A DNA stretch of 64,000 nt from Gammaproteobacteria bacterium (lineage in GTDB: Bacteria; Pseudomonadota; Gammaproteobacteria; HK1): NCBI GenBank assembly GCA_022826505.1, contig JAJDUQ010000227.1, positions 21,078 through 85,077 on the forward strand, given 5' to 3'. The first letter of the stretch is position 1; every line of letters starts with the position of its first letter. Of the stretch, positions 13,339-22,936 are shown in pieces. The notes under the pieces are model-generated. The model searched no databases. It was not told the origin of the DNA and was given only the letters and a program-made list of their open reading frames with translations. Both the position numbers and the translations under genes were made by a program.

Positions 13339-13557
13339 AAAAAATCAGGTTGTTATGCAATTCTTCCAGATCTCATATCACGTCGGGTCACCAATCTGTA
13401 GTCACTTTGGGAAAATGCCGACCACTCCGACGCGGCGGCCTGGCTTTACAGCCGCGCAGAGGGCGAATCGAGGTGAATCGGAGCGGTGCCACTGCCGCAG
13501 ACCGGACTGGCACGACGTCCGTTCGGCGAATGTCACAGACGCGCAGGATTCGACTGC

Positions 13558-13974
13558 GTGAAGGCATGGATGCCGGTAATCGCCGCTGCGTTGCTCGGCA
13601 CTGCAGCCGTATCGGCGGACGAATGTTCGGAATTCCGAGACCGCGTCGACGCGGCGATTGCGGTGGAAGGATACGATGCGGTCGTTGCCGCATTCGACGA
13701 AGCCATCGACGCCTGGAAGATCGTCGAGGAGTCGAACCGCTGGAATCCTTCGGCGGACAACTTGGTACCCGCGCTCGTGGCCTCAAAGGAATCTGCGGAC
13801 AGAGCTTCCGATGCACGCGACAGGGTGTTCGAGCTACTCCCCCCTGCGACCGAGGCGGAAGATCGACAACGAGTGGAGATTTCAGTCAATCTGCTGGACG
13901 ACCTGTACCACAAGACCATGATCGCATTCTTCGAACTCATCTTCTTCGCCCACTGCGGCGACCAGCCTCGATGA
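13558..13974 (+). CDS. Hypothetical secreted/periplasmic protein
   Basis: GTG start then signal-peptide-like AWMPVIAAALLGTAAVSADECSEF; helical Ala/Glu/Asp-rich body; two mature Cys; no recognised family. Confidence 0.5.
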   Translation: MKAWMPVIAAALLGTAAVSADECSEFRDRVDAAIAVEGYDAVVAAFDEAIDAWKIVEESNRWNPSADNLVPALVASKESADRASDARDRVFELLPPATEAEDRQRVEISVNLLDDLYHKTMIAFFELIFFAHCGDQPR

Positions 13975-14211
13975 TGAGCACGTGCACGCGCGTCCCTGCA
14001 CCAACCCGGCCGAACATACGGCCGGCGCGCGATCGCCGGACTGAATGACGCCTCCAGTCAGGCTGGAAAATGGCCATTCGATCGGCGGTATCGGAACCCC
14101 GACATCCAGACGTCACGTAACCACGCTCACCTGACATTCAACGCCTGAACATCTTCGGTCCATGCAAAGGGAGCGGGCCGAGTCCTGCGTACTCGACCAA
14201 TCATGGCTCCG

Positions 14212-14775
14212 TCAGTCAGCGCTCCGCGGTCCGAACGCCTGATGGGCTTGAACCACCAGTCCTGGATATCCCTGCATGGACCCGAGTCGCGCTGCCGCGG
14301 ATTCGCGGCCGAGCTTCGCAAGTTCCGCCATCGAGCCTGAGCGAATCGCTCCCGTGGGGCAGATCTCCTCGCATGCGCGCGGCAAATCGAGCGGCCGCTC
14401 GCGCCCGGGCGTCTGACAGAAGTTGCACTTCTCCATCTTCCCGGCCCGGGTCGAGAGCTGAGGGGCGTTGAATGGGCAGGCCCAGGTGCAGAACCCGCAG
14501 CCGATGCACTTGTGGGGATCGACGACAACGATTCCGTCGTCCGCCCTCTTCGTGATCGCGGTCACAGGACACGCGGTCCGGCACGGCGCGTCGCCGCAGT
14601 GCATGCATGCCATTGATACGTTCATTGCCTGAACGTCGGGATACGTCCCACTCTCGATCTTCACCACCTCTCGCCACCGAGGCCCGACATCGACCTCATT
14701 CCAGCTCTTGCACGCAATCTCGCAGGCGTGACACTTCACGCAACGCTTGTGATCGAAATAGAAGCCGTGTTGCAT
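14212..14775 (-). CDS. 4Fe-4S ferredoxin-type electron-transfer subunit (DmsB/PsrB/HycB-like)
   Basis: Multiple Cys clusters: CVKCHACEIACK, CMHCGDAPCRTACP, CIGCGFCTWACPFNAP, CNFCQ...CEEICPTGAI. Confidence 0.88.
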   Translation of the reverse strand: MQHGFYFDHKRCVKCHACEIACKSWNEVDVGPRWREVVKIESGTYPDVQAMNVSMACMHCGDAPCRTACPVTAITKRADDGIVVVDPHKCIGCGFCTWACPFNAPQLSTRAGKMEKCNFCQTPGRERPLDLPRACEEICPTGAIRSGSMAELAKLGRESAAARLGSMQGYPGLVVQAHQAFGPRSAD

Positions 14776-14803
14776 CCTGCGTCTCCTCGGGCCGATACGT
14801 CGT

Positions 14804-16915
14804 TCAGGCGGGATAGACCTTGACCTTGCATTCGTTATAGCAGTTGGCGCCGGTGATGGGGTTCGTGTGAATGTCCATCAGGTTGTTGGAATGCGCACCC
14901 CGCCCCCGCGCCACGGAGCCCATGGCCCAGTGCCCGAATCCGTGTCCATGCCGGATGCTGACGCATCCGGGAACCAACCCCTCCACCACCTTCGCCTTGA
15001 TTCGAATCTTGTCCTTCGGTGATTTGACGATAACGTAGGCGTCGTCTTCCACACCGAATTTCGCGGCATCCATCCGATTGATCTCCACCCAGTTCTCGCC
15101 ACAAATCTCCATGAGGAACGGATTGTTCTGGGTGACGATGTTGCAGTGCATGCTGAGCTTCGAATGGGTCACCTGGAGAGGGAAATCGGCGTCGGGCTTG
15201 ACCGTGCGTTCCGACCACACCGGATAGCCCTCGAATCCCGCGTCCTCGTACGCCTTCGAGTGAATCTCGATTTTTCCGGAAGGGGTCGGAAGCCCTTCGG
15301 GCACTCGGTGGTAACGCATCTCGCCCGCCCAGAATCCCTGCTCCTTGAGCTCGTCGAGCGACATCGGCACGTTCTTCATCGCCACCTCGCCCCAGTCCTC
15401 CCACTTCTCGTACGGGAAGTGCTGACCACACCCCATCTTCTCGGCCAGAGCCTTGACGATTTCGTACGGAGGCTTCGATTCGCCGACCGAATCGACCACC
15501 GGCTGGCACAGGACGACCTCGGGTCCTTTCCACATGCCCTGCCGAATCTCCGCCTGTTCGTAGAAGGACGTCTCGGGCAGCACCACGTCGCATTCGAGCG
15601 CGGTCTCGCTCATGAACAGCTCGCAAGCCACTGCAAGCTCCAGGTGCGAGAACATCTCCTTCACCCGGTCCCGATTCGGATCGCTCATCACCGGATTGCT
15701 CGCTTGCACGAACAGCCCCTTCACCGGATACGGGTTGCCGTCGATGACGGCGTCGGGAAGGCGCGAGTTGGGCAAATCCGGCGCAAGCGGGTAGCCCATC
15801 GCGACGTGAAGCGGGTCCTTCGTCGGCACCGTCTTTGCGTCGTCGGGGATCTCGACCGGCGCGCCGAGCGGTGCCCAGTCCTTGAGCACCAGGTTTCCCG
15901 GCTTGTCGACCTCGCCGCAGATGGCGTCCAGGATGTAGCAGGCGCGACCGGCGTCTGCACCGTTGGTGTAGTAGCCGGAGCCCTTGAAGATCGCCGACAT
16001 CGCCGGCTTCGTGGTCGCGAACTCGCGTGCGATACGCCGGATCCGCTCCGCCGCGACGCCGGTGATCGGTTCGGCCCACTCGGGGGTATAGCCGCGCTCG
16101 CGCAGGTGTTCGCGGAATCCGTCGAATCCTTCGCAGTACCGGGAGACGAAATCCCTGTCGAACAGGTCCTCGTCGATGATTACGCGGCACATCGCGAGGG
16201 CGAGTGCGCCATCGGTGCCGGGCTGGATCGGTATCCACTCGTCGGCTTTCTGCGCGGTCTCGGTAAAATTGGGATCGACGACAACCAGTTTGCACCCGCG
16301 CTGTTTCGCCTCGATGAGTTCCCGGCTCTCCCACAGGCCCTGGTTGGCGCCGAGGTTGTTCATTCCCCACAGGATCACATAACGCGAGTTGATGAAGTCG
16401 TGCATCGGGAAAACGTGCCCGAACACCGTGAGGCAAGCCGAACGCCGGTCCTGCTCGCACCCCGACGTGTGTGCGTACATGTTCGGACTACCATACAAAT
16501 CCCGGAGCAGGGTCCAGTAAAACACGGTGTTCGGATCGTGGTGGCACGTGAACGCCACGGCCTCAGGGCCCCATCTCTCCTTGATCTCCTTCAGCTTGCC
16601 CGCAATGAAATCCAGCGCCTCGTCCCACGATGCCCGGCGGAATCGTCCCGGCTCGCCCTTGGGATCGGTACGCAACATCGGGTATTTCAATCGGTCCGGA
16701 TCTTGCGTCACCCACCAGCTCGCCATCCCCTTGGCGCACCGTGATCCAATGTTGTTGGGCGCACGGGAGTTCCCCTTGTGGTAGACGATTCTGCCGTCGC
16801 GCACGTACACCTCGGTCGGACACTGCCACGGGCAGGTGTAGCAGAAACTCTTGACGACCTGCGCCTGCTTGATGCGCGCAAGCTCGCTGGTAAGGTCGGT
16901 TTCGGCGGTGGCCAT
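14804..16915 (-). CDS. Molybdopterin-dependent oxidoreductase catalytic subunit (DMSO reductase superfamily)
   Basis: N-terminal CYTCPWQC...RCAKG 4Fe-4S motif, bis-PGD binding regions, C-terminal molybdopterin-dinucleotide domain; no Tat signal. Confidence 0.88.
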   Translation of the reverse strand: MATAETDLTSELARIKQAQVVKSFCYTCPWQCPTEVYVRDGRIVYHKGNSRAPNNIGSRCAKGMASWWVTQDPDRLKYPMLRTDPKGEPGRFRRASWDEALDFIAGKLKEIKERWGPEAVAFTCHHDPNTVFYWTLLRDLYGSPNMYAHTSGCEQDRRSACLTVFGHVFPMHDFINSRYVILWGMNNLGANQGLWESRELIEAKQRGCKLVVVDPNFTETAQKADEWIPIQPGTDGALALAMCRVIIDEDLFDRDFVSRYCEGFDGFREHLRERGYTPEWAEPITGVAAERIRRIAREFATTKPAMSAIFKGSGYYTNGADAGRACYILDAICGEVDKPGNLVLKDWAPLGAPVEIPDDAKTVPTKDPLHVAMGYPLAPDLPNSRLPDAVIDGNPYPVKGLFVQASNPVMSDPNRDRVKEMFSHLELAVACELFMSETALECDVVLPETSFYEQAEIRQGMWKGPEVVLCQPVVDSVGESKPPYEIVKALAEKMGCGQHFPYEKWEDWGEVAMKNVPMSLDELKEQGFWAGEMRYHRVPEGLPTPSGKIEIHSKAYEDAGFEGYPVWSERTVKPDADFPLQVTHSKLSMHCNIVTQNNPFLMEICGENWVEINRMDAAKFGVEDDAYVIVKSPKDKIRIKAKVVEGLVPGCVSIRHGHGFGHWAMGSVARGRGAHSNNLMDIHTNPITGANCYNECKVKVYPA

Positions 16916-17404
16916 CAGATTGTCTCCGGCAATCGCACTGCCACTCGGAACCGGAAATCGTTCGAGTGACTGGGACTGGTTGGAACGTACTTGGAGCAGA
17001 AGCGCAAAGGGGACGCGGCTTCGCGTTCCGTTGTTCCCTCGGCTCCCTGCATGAAGTCTGGCGTTCGGGTATGCGTCGTGTCAATCGCAGGCTTTCGACG
17101 ACATGGATGTGAGCTCGAACGGGTGCCGGAGCATCCGCGGCAAATCAGCGCCGCACGCTCGAAGCCACGCCGCGGCCCCCGCTGGACTCAATGCCCGGCA
17201 ATCGTCGCGGGCCTGTTGCAAGTGAATTCCACCATGTGCCGATTCGTCGAACTCGACACCGGCACGCTGGTTCGTGCCGCGGTTGCGCCGCGGCGTCGCA
17301 CCACCCTCGGGAAATGCACCTCACTCATGGCATCGCCATGGGTGCAGGGGGGAGCCCGGAGCGCCGAAGGCGGGCAGGTTCAGCACGACCGAGTCTTCGG
17401 GCGC

Positions 17405-20062
17405 TCAAAAACGGTAGCGCATTTGCGTAAAGTGTTGCCGGAACGAGATCACTTCGTCGCGCCAGACGCCCGAGGCGGATGATCCATCATCCCGGAGGAT
17501 TCGCGCCAGAAGCCCCGCGAGTTCCTGGAAGTCCGGCTCGTTCATCCCGAATCGCGTCATTTCCTGAGTTCCGAGGCGAATCCCGGAAGCGGCGGCGAAG
17601 CTCGAATCGTCGTAGAACGCCTGTGGATTGGTGATGATGTTGTTCCGCTCCAAACCCGAAGCCATCTCACCGCCTGTCCCTCTCGCGCCGCGCACCAGTA
17701 CCTGATGGGTATCGGTATAGCCGGCAACGGGATCGCCCTCGATCGCCAGTCCTTGCGCGGCAAGTGCCCGGGCGAACGCCCTGGCATTGCGGATCACCTG
17801 CGGCTGGTACTCGTCGCGGTAACGGATCATCTCGTAGGTCGCCCCCAGGAGCCCGAGCAGGGTCCCGAGATGATGGTTGCTCACATGTCCCGGGAACGCG
17901 CGCGATCGCACGAACTGCCAGAACTCCTCGAACGTGTGCCCATGGGTGATGTTGCTGAGGATTACGCCCCGTTGTGGACCGAAGAATGTCTTGTGAGTCG
18001 ATCCGGTGACCACGTCCGCGCCATCGGCCAGCGGATCCTGGAAGTGAGCGCCGAGCAAGCCGAGCACGTGCGCGCCGTCGTACATCACGAGAGGTCGCTC
18101 CGGGTTGTCGGCGCCGAACTCCGCGTGCACGAACTCGACGATGTCCCTGACCGGCTCGACGTGAATGATCACGCTGCGTCCGAACACGATGAGATCCGGC
18201 CGTCCTTCCACGATGAGCGACTTGGTCGCCTCGACGTCGATCGCGTGGGGAAGGTCTCGCCGGGGCACGAAGTGGTCCACGGCGGGCCGCTCGGTCCTCG
18301 GGTCATGGGAGACGTAGTTCTTGAGTGCACCACCGGTTTGAGCGCTCAGATGGCCCCCTTTGTTGAGATCGTGCACGAGCACCCGCCGAAGCGGCCGCGG
18401 CGTACGTCGCCCACGATGGCGGTTGCGAAACTGCTTCAGCGCGTCATAGACGGTGTCGTTGGCCATCTGCCCGCTGATGACTCTCACCTCCGCATCCCGA
18501 CAACCGAAGAAGGTTCCCAACGCTTCGATCAGCGCCTCCTCCTTCTCCATGCTGAAAGCGGTGCCCTTGTAGTACCGCACGTCCTCGGAGTTCACGCCGA
18601 GGGCTCGTAGCTGGTTGTGCTCGTTGTATCGTCCTGCCGGATCGGAAGTGCAGAGGCGTTCAACGAACTCGGAGACGCAATTCTCGGACGGGATGAGATT
18701 GATGCACTCGGTGCGCCGCCACCGGTGGTTGCTCTCGGCCTGCTCGACGAGACGATCAGCGAACAATTCCGCCTTCGAGGCAGGTGCCGAGATTCGCTCC
18801 GTGCGACGCTCGAAGCCTCCGAAGGGCCGCACGAACGGGGGCACCGACCACGCGTTGCGTTCCACGACCTGAGCGATCGTGGAATTGCCTCGGGCATCGA
18901 GCACTTCGATGTGAAGCGGTTCGTCGCTACGCGGCAGAATGTCCGATCGCAGCAACGCGAGCCCGATCGGTCGCATCGCGTGGTCACTGCCGGGGACGGC
19001 CGCGAGGCCCTCCCCTTCGAACACCGCATACGGTACGGTGGTGCCCGATGTGATCCACCCCGCGTCCTCGTCCCGGTACTTCACCGTGTAGCCTTGGCGC
19101 ATCGGCCGCCGGCCTTCAAATGCCGCGACCGGCTGCACAAGGTGCGTCAGATGTCGTGCGGATGGGGGAGTCGCCAGCTCGCCTCGCCGGATCGCCTCGT
19201 ATTCGGCGCGTTGCGCTCGCAACGCTCGGCAGCCCACGAATTCGCTCTCCGTACCGGTTCGAACGGCGAAGCGCGCCAGCGCGTTTGCAAACAGGGGAAT
19301 GTCACGGCCCTCTGGTCCGGGTCCGAGTTCATGCCCGTACAACGGCAACCCTGCTTCGAGACGCAACGAGTCCCGTGCCCCCAGACCTACCGGAGTCGCA
19401 CCGGCCTCTACGAGCCGCTCCCACAACCTGAGCGCGATGCCGTTTTCCGGGAATAGTTCGAAGCAGACCGACTCTCCGGTGTAGCCGGTTCTTGCAACGA
19501 TGACGTCCCGACCTTCGAAGCCGACCACCGAGATTCGATTACGCTTGTTCTCGGGCAGTCCGCGGGCGTCGACGAATCGCGTCAACACGTCGCTCGCGGC
19601 CGGGCCCTGAAGCGAAATCATGGACAGCTCGGCGCTCTGATCCGTCAGGCTCATACCGCTGTCGGGAAGGTAGCGGCCGAGCCACTCCCAATCCGCGGCA
19701 CGGTTACCCGCATTGACGACGAGCAGGAAGTCTTCGGTGGCGAGTCGGTAGAGATAGGCATCGTCGACGACTCCACCAGACTCATTGGCGATAAACGTGT
19801 ACTGCGCCTGCCAGGGTGCGAGTCCGGAGGCATTGTTGGTGAGCGTCGCCAGCAGGAACGCTTCGGCTCCCGGCCCCGTCACCCGGAAGCGTCCCATGTG
19901 GCTCACGTCGAACAGGCCAGCGCCTCGGCGGGTGGCCAGGTGTTCGGCAATGATGCCGGTCCGATACTGGACGGGCATGCTCCAACCGGCGAAGTCGACC
20001 ATCTTTCCGCCGTGGCCGGCATGCCAGTCATTGAGCACGGTTCTGCGCAGCGGTTCGCTCAT
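17405..20062 (-). CDS. Fusion protein: GcvT-like aminomethyltransferase (N-terminal) plus serine hydroxymethyltransferase-like PLP enzyme (C-terminal)
   Basis: N-term: GLFDVSHMGRFRVTGPGAEAFL, NESGGVVDDAYLYRL, ARTGYTGE; C-term: INLIPSENCVS, GRYNEH, DVVTGSTHKTFFGPQRGVILSN; one continuous 885-aa frame. Confidence 0.88.
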   Translation of the reverse strand: MSEPLRRTVLNDWHAGHGGKMVDFAGWSMPVQYRTGIIAEHLATRRGAGLFDVSHMGRFRVTGPGAEAFLLATLTNNASGLAPWQAQYTFIANESGGVVDDAYLYRLATEDFLLVVNAGNRAADWEWLGRYLPDSGMSLTDQSAELSMISLQGPAASDVLTRFVDARGLPENKRNRISVVGFEGRDVIVARTGYTGESVCFELFPENGIALRLWERLVEAGATPVGLGARDSLRLEAGLPLYGHELGPGPEGRDIPLFANALARFAVRTGTESEFVGCRALRAQRAEYEAIRRGELATPPSARHLTHLVQPVAAFEGRRPMRQGYTVKYRDEDAGWITSGTTVPYAVFEGEGLAAVPGSDHAMRPIGLALLRSDILPRSDEPLHIEVLDARGNSTIAQVVERNAWSVPPFVRPFGGFERRTERISAPASKAELFADRLVEQAESNHRWRRTECINLIPSENCVSEFVERLCTSDPAGRYNEHNQLRALGVNSEDVRYYKGTAFSMEKEEALIEALGTFFGCRDAEVRVISGQMANDTVYDALKQFRNRHRGRRTPRPLRRVLVHDLNKGGHLSAQTGGALKNYVSHDPRTERPAVDHFVPRRDLPHAIDVEATKSLIVEGRPDLIVFGRSVIIHVEPVRDIVEFVHAEFGADNPERPLVMYDGAHVLGLLGAHFQDPLADGADVVTGSTHKTFFGPQRGVILSNITHGHTFEEFWQFVRSRAFPGHVSNHHLGTLLGLLGATYEMIRYRDEYQPQVIRNARAFARALAAQGLAIEGDPVAGYTDTHQVLVRGARGTGGEMASGLERNNIITNPQAFYDDSSFAAASGIRLGTQEMTRFGMNEPDFQELAGLLARILRDDGSSASGVWRDEVISFRQHFTQMRYRF

Positions 20063-20158
20063 GAGACATCCCTTTGGTCTGGCCTGGCGTCCACGAACGG
20101 GGTTGACCGGTTCATCGAGAAATTCAGCCGGTTCAGCCGTGTGGCGCGGATTCGTACG

Positions 20159-21139
20159 TCAGCGAGGCGTCGATCCCACCGATCGGCAACCTCGACTTCG
20201 AGCACTTTCCCGGGCGATGCCGAATGCCAGTCGCTCGAGCACGAGCTGCTCGTTGGCGTTGGTGCGTCCAAGCACTCCGCTCCGGACCTCCAGACACCGG
20301 TCGAGCATCGGCAGCAGGCACGAGACCTGACGAGGTCCACGAACTCCCGGTACCGGATTGGTACTCACGTTGACACTCTTGCGCAGACGGTCGGCGAGAA
20401 TTTCGGTGAGCCACCAAGCGACCGTCGCGCGCCCGAATTCCTTCCACCGCGCCGCGACTGCCGTCGGGTCGCCACCTCCGAGAAGCTCGTCAAGATCGCG
20501 ATCAAGCCGTGAGCGTACCTCAATCAAACCGCTGCTCCACAATTCGACGGCCCGGACCGGCGCACCATGTGCGAGGGCAAGTGCAGCGCCCGGCTCCGGC
20601 ACCTTGCCGTGCAGCCATTCGACGGCGAGACCAGGGTCCGCGAGAGGAAAGTCGATCATCTGGCAGCGACTGCGGACCGTCGCCAGCAATTGTGCGGGAT
20701 TCGACGACACGAGAACGAACACCGTCGCCCCGGGAGGCTCTTCCAGCGTCTTGAGGATAGTGTTGGCCGCATGTCGATTCATCAGATCCGCAGGGTTGAC
20801 GATGACCACCTTGTAACGGCCGAACCGAGCGGTCAGACCCACCGAATGGACGAGATCACGGATCTGCTCGACGACGATTTCGCGGCGATCCGGCTCGAGC
20901 GTCACCTCAATCCAGTCAGGATGGCTGCCGGCGGCACAAAGTCGACAGGACTCGCACGTTTCGCATGGGGGCGCGTTCGATCCGCACAACAATTCCGCGG
21001 CAAGACGGGACGCGAACATCGCCTTGCCGTTGCCGCGCGCCCCACGCAGCAGGATTGCGTGAGGCATCCGTCCGGAACGAATGCTTCGCTCGATCCGGAG
21101 CCATTGCGGGCCGTGCCAGGGCAGACGTTCCGGAATCAC
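20159..21139 (-). CDS. holB: DNA polymerase III delta' subunit
   Basis: HAILLRGARGNGKAMFASRLAAELLCG, Zn-finger CETCESCRLC, NRHAANTILKTLEEPPG; adjacent to tmk. Confidence 0.9.
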   Translation of the reverse strand: MIPERLPWHGPQWLRIERSIRSGRMPHAILLRGARGNGKAMFASRLAAELLCGSNAPPCETCESCRLCAAGSHPDWIEVTLEPDRREIVVEQIRDLVHSVGLTARFGRYKVVIVNPADLMNRHAANTILKTLEEPPGATVFVLVSSNPAQLLATVRSRCQMIDFPLADPGLAVEWLHGKVPEPGAALALAHGAPVRAVELWSSGLIEVRSRLDRDLDELLGGGDPTAVAARWKEFGRATVAWWLTEILADRLRKSVNVSTNPVPGVRGPRQVSCLLPMLDRCLEVRSGVLGRTNANEQLVLERLAFGIARESARSRGCRSVGSTPR

Positions 21140-21861
21140 ATCAGTCGCTTCGAAATTTCGCCGATCAACCGCTCGGTGACCGTCGTCTCGTCCGCCGATG
21201 CGTCGATCAGCGCATACCGTTCAGGCCGTTCCCGAGCGCGTTCGAGATAGGTTTCGCGAACTCGCCGGAAGAACTCCGGATTCTCACGCTCGAACCTGTC
21301 TGCCGCACCACATTCGGTTCTCACCGCGGCTGATCCGTGCGGAAAGACGCTCGTTCGTCGCCTCCGGCGCTCGGCGCGCCAGAGCCCCGCCTCGACCGAA
21401 ACGTCGAGCACGAGCACAAGGTCCGGACGAACGCCACCCTGCACGGTCGACTCCAACGCTTCGATGGTGCCGGCATCGAGGTCGCGGCCACCTCCCTGAT
21501 AGGCAAACGTTGCATCGGTGAACCGTTCGCTCAGAACCCAGACGCCATCCTCCAGCGCGGGTGCAATCACCTTTGCAAGGTGCTCGGCCCGGGCGGCAAA
21601 CATGACCAGTAATTCCGCTACGGGCGACATGCCCGCGAAACGCGGATCGAGCAGTACGGCTCGCAGCGATTCGCCGAGCGGTGTCCCGCCCGGTTCGCGA
21701 GTCGCGAGTGTCCTGATTCCGCGACGGCGCAGCCACTGTTCGATTCTCGGCATTTGAGTCGACTTGCCCGCGCCATCTACGCCTTCGACTGCCAGGAATC
21801 GACCCCGTGAGAATTCGTTGTGCGTCATCAGTCCTCCGCCTGCGCGGTGCGCCGAGAACAC
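21136..21861 (-). CDS. tmk: Thymidylate kinase
   Basis: GRFLAVEGVDGAGKSTQ...TREPGGTPLGE...SERFTDATFAYQGGGR. Confidence 0.95.
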   Translation of the reverse strand: MFSAHRAGGGLMTHNEFSRGRFLAVEGVDGAGKSTQMPRIEQWLRRRGIRTLATREPGGTPLGESLRAVLLDPRFAGMSPVAELLVMFAARAEHLAKVIAPALEDGVWVLSERFTDATFAYQGGGRDLDAGTIEALESTVQGGVRPDLVLVLDVSVEAGLWRAERRRRRTSVFPHGSAAVRTECGAADRFERENPEFFRRVRETYLERARERPERYALIDASADETTVTERLIGEISKRLM

Positions 21862-22874
21862 TATTTCCCGAGCTGGTAACGGCGCACCGCCTTGCGGTGG
21901 TCCTCGTAACTGGTAGAGAACACGTGGCGGCCGTCTCCCTTCGATACGAAGTAGAGGGATCCGTCTTCAATCGGGGCAACCACGGCATCGATTGCCGCGG
22001 CGCCTGCAATCGCGATTGGAGTCGGGGGAAGCCCCTTGCGCGTGTAGGTATTGTAGGGGGTATCGCGCCGCAGATCGGTCTTCGTCAGATTTCCGTCGAA
22101 TCTGTCCCCCATTCCGTAGATGACGGTGGGGTCGGTTTCCAGCCGCATTCCGCGCCGCAACCGCGATACGAAGACGCCTGCAATTCTTGCACGCTCCTCC
22201 GCGGCGCCGGTTTCCTTCTCCACGATCGACGCGAGTACCAGAACCTCCTCGGGAGACGAGAGCGGAAGACCATCGGTTCGTCGCGCCCATGCGGCATTCA
22301 GGTAGGTGGACATCGCTCGAAACGCCCTCTGCAGAAGCTGTACGTCCGAGGAGCCGGTGGGGAAGTAGTAGGTCTCGGGGAAGAAGCGCCCTTCGGGATG
22401 CACTCCTTCGAGACCCAACCGTGTCATCACCTCGTCATCCGAGAGGCCTTGGAGGGTCTGGACAAATACCGAAGATTGGGAAACGCGCCTGCGAAGATCG
22501 CTGAACGTCCAGCCTTCGACGATTGTGAAGGGGTACTGAACGACGGTTCCCGCAACGAGCAGGTCGAGGAGACCGAGCGGCGTCAGACCGGGTTTGAGGG
22601 CATATTCCCCGGCCTTGATTCGGCTGGCCGAACCGTTCCAGCGCGCTTGCAGTTCCAGGCGCAATGCCGATTCGACGATTCCCGCAGCCTCCAGATCCTG
22701 AGCAATGTGCGAAATCGTAGTCCCTCTCGGAACGGTGTAGACGAATGGCTCGTCATCGATGTGCAACGGGCGCTCCATCGCATGCTGCTGGGTGTGGAAC
22801 AACCACAGCCCACCGACCGCGCTCGCCAGGAGAAACGCGAGGCCCGTCAATGCAATGCGGGTGAGTAGCTTCAA
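21861..22874 (-). CDS. mltG: Endolytic transglycosylase MltG (YceG)
   Basis: LASIVEKETGAAEERARIAGVFVSRLRRGMRLETDPTVIYG...PYNTYTRKGLPPTPI. Confidence 0.93.
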   Translation of the reverse strand: MKLLTRIALTGLAFLLASAVGGLWLFHTQQHAMERPLHIDDEPFVYTVPRGTTISHIAQDLEAAGIVESALRLELQARWNGSASRIKAGEYALKPGLTPLGLLDLLVAGTVVQYPFTIVEGWTFSDLRRRVSQSSVFVQTLQGLSDDEVMTRLGLEGVHPEGRFFPETYYFPTGSSDVQLLQRAFRAMSTYLNAAWARRTDGLPLSSPEEVLVLASIVEKETGAAEERARIAGVFVSRLRRGMRLETDPTVIYGMGDRFDGNLTKTDLRRDTPYNTYTRKGLPPTPIAIAGAAAIDAVVAPIEDGSLYFVSKGDGRHVFSTSYEDHRKAVRRYQLGK

Positions 22875-22936
22875 CCGTCAAGACCATCTCAGCATGGCCT
22901 GCACCGCGCTCGCCGTCCGCCTCGGAGAATGCGTGA

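Noticed and set aside
15146-16744. 532-aa plus-strand ORF
   Set aside because: Shadow frame antisense to the molybdopterin oxidoreductase.
16916-17404. Small protein or riboswitch in the 490-nt gap upstream of the molybdoenzyme gene
   Set aside because: ORFs present are unconvincing and no known riboswitch pattern could be recognised by eye; would need a covariance-model scan.
13263-20160. tRNA-Asn-borne genomic island carrying the molybdoenzyme/GcvT-SHMT genes
   Set aside because: No integrase and no visible copy of the tRNA 3' end near the other boundary, so an integration event cannot be supported.
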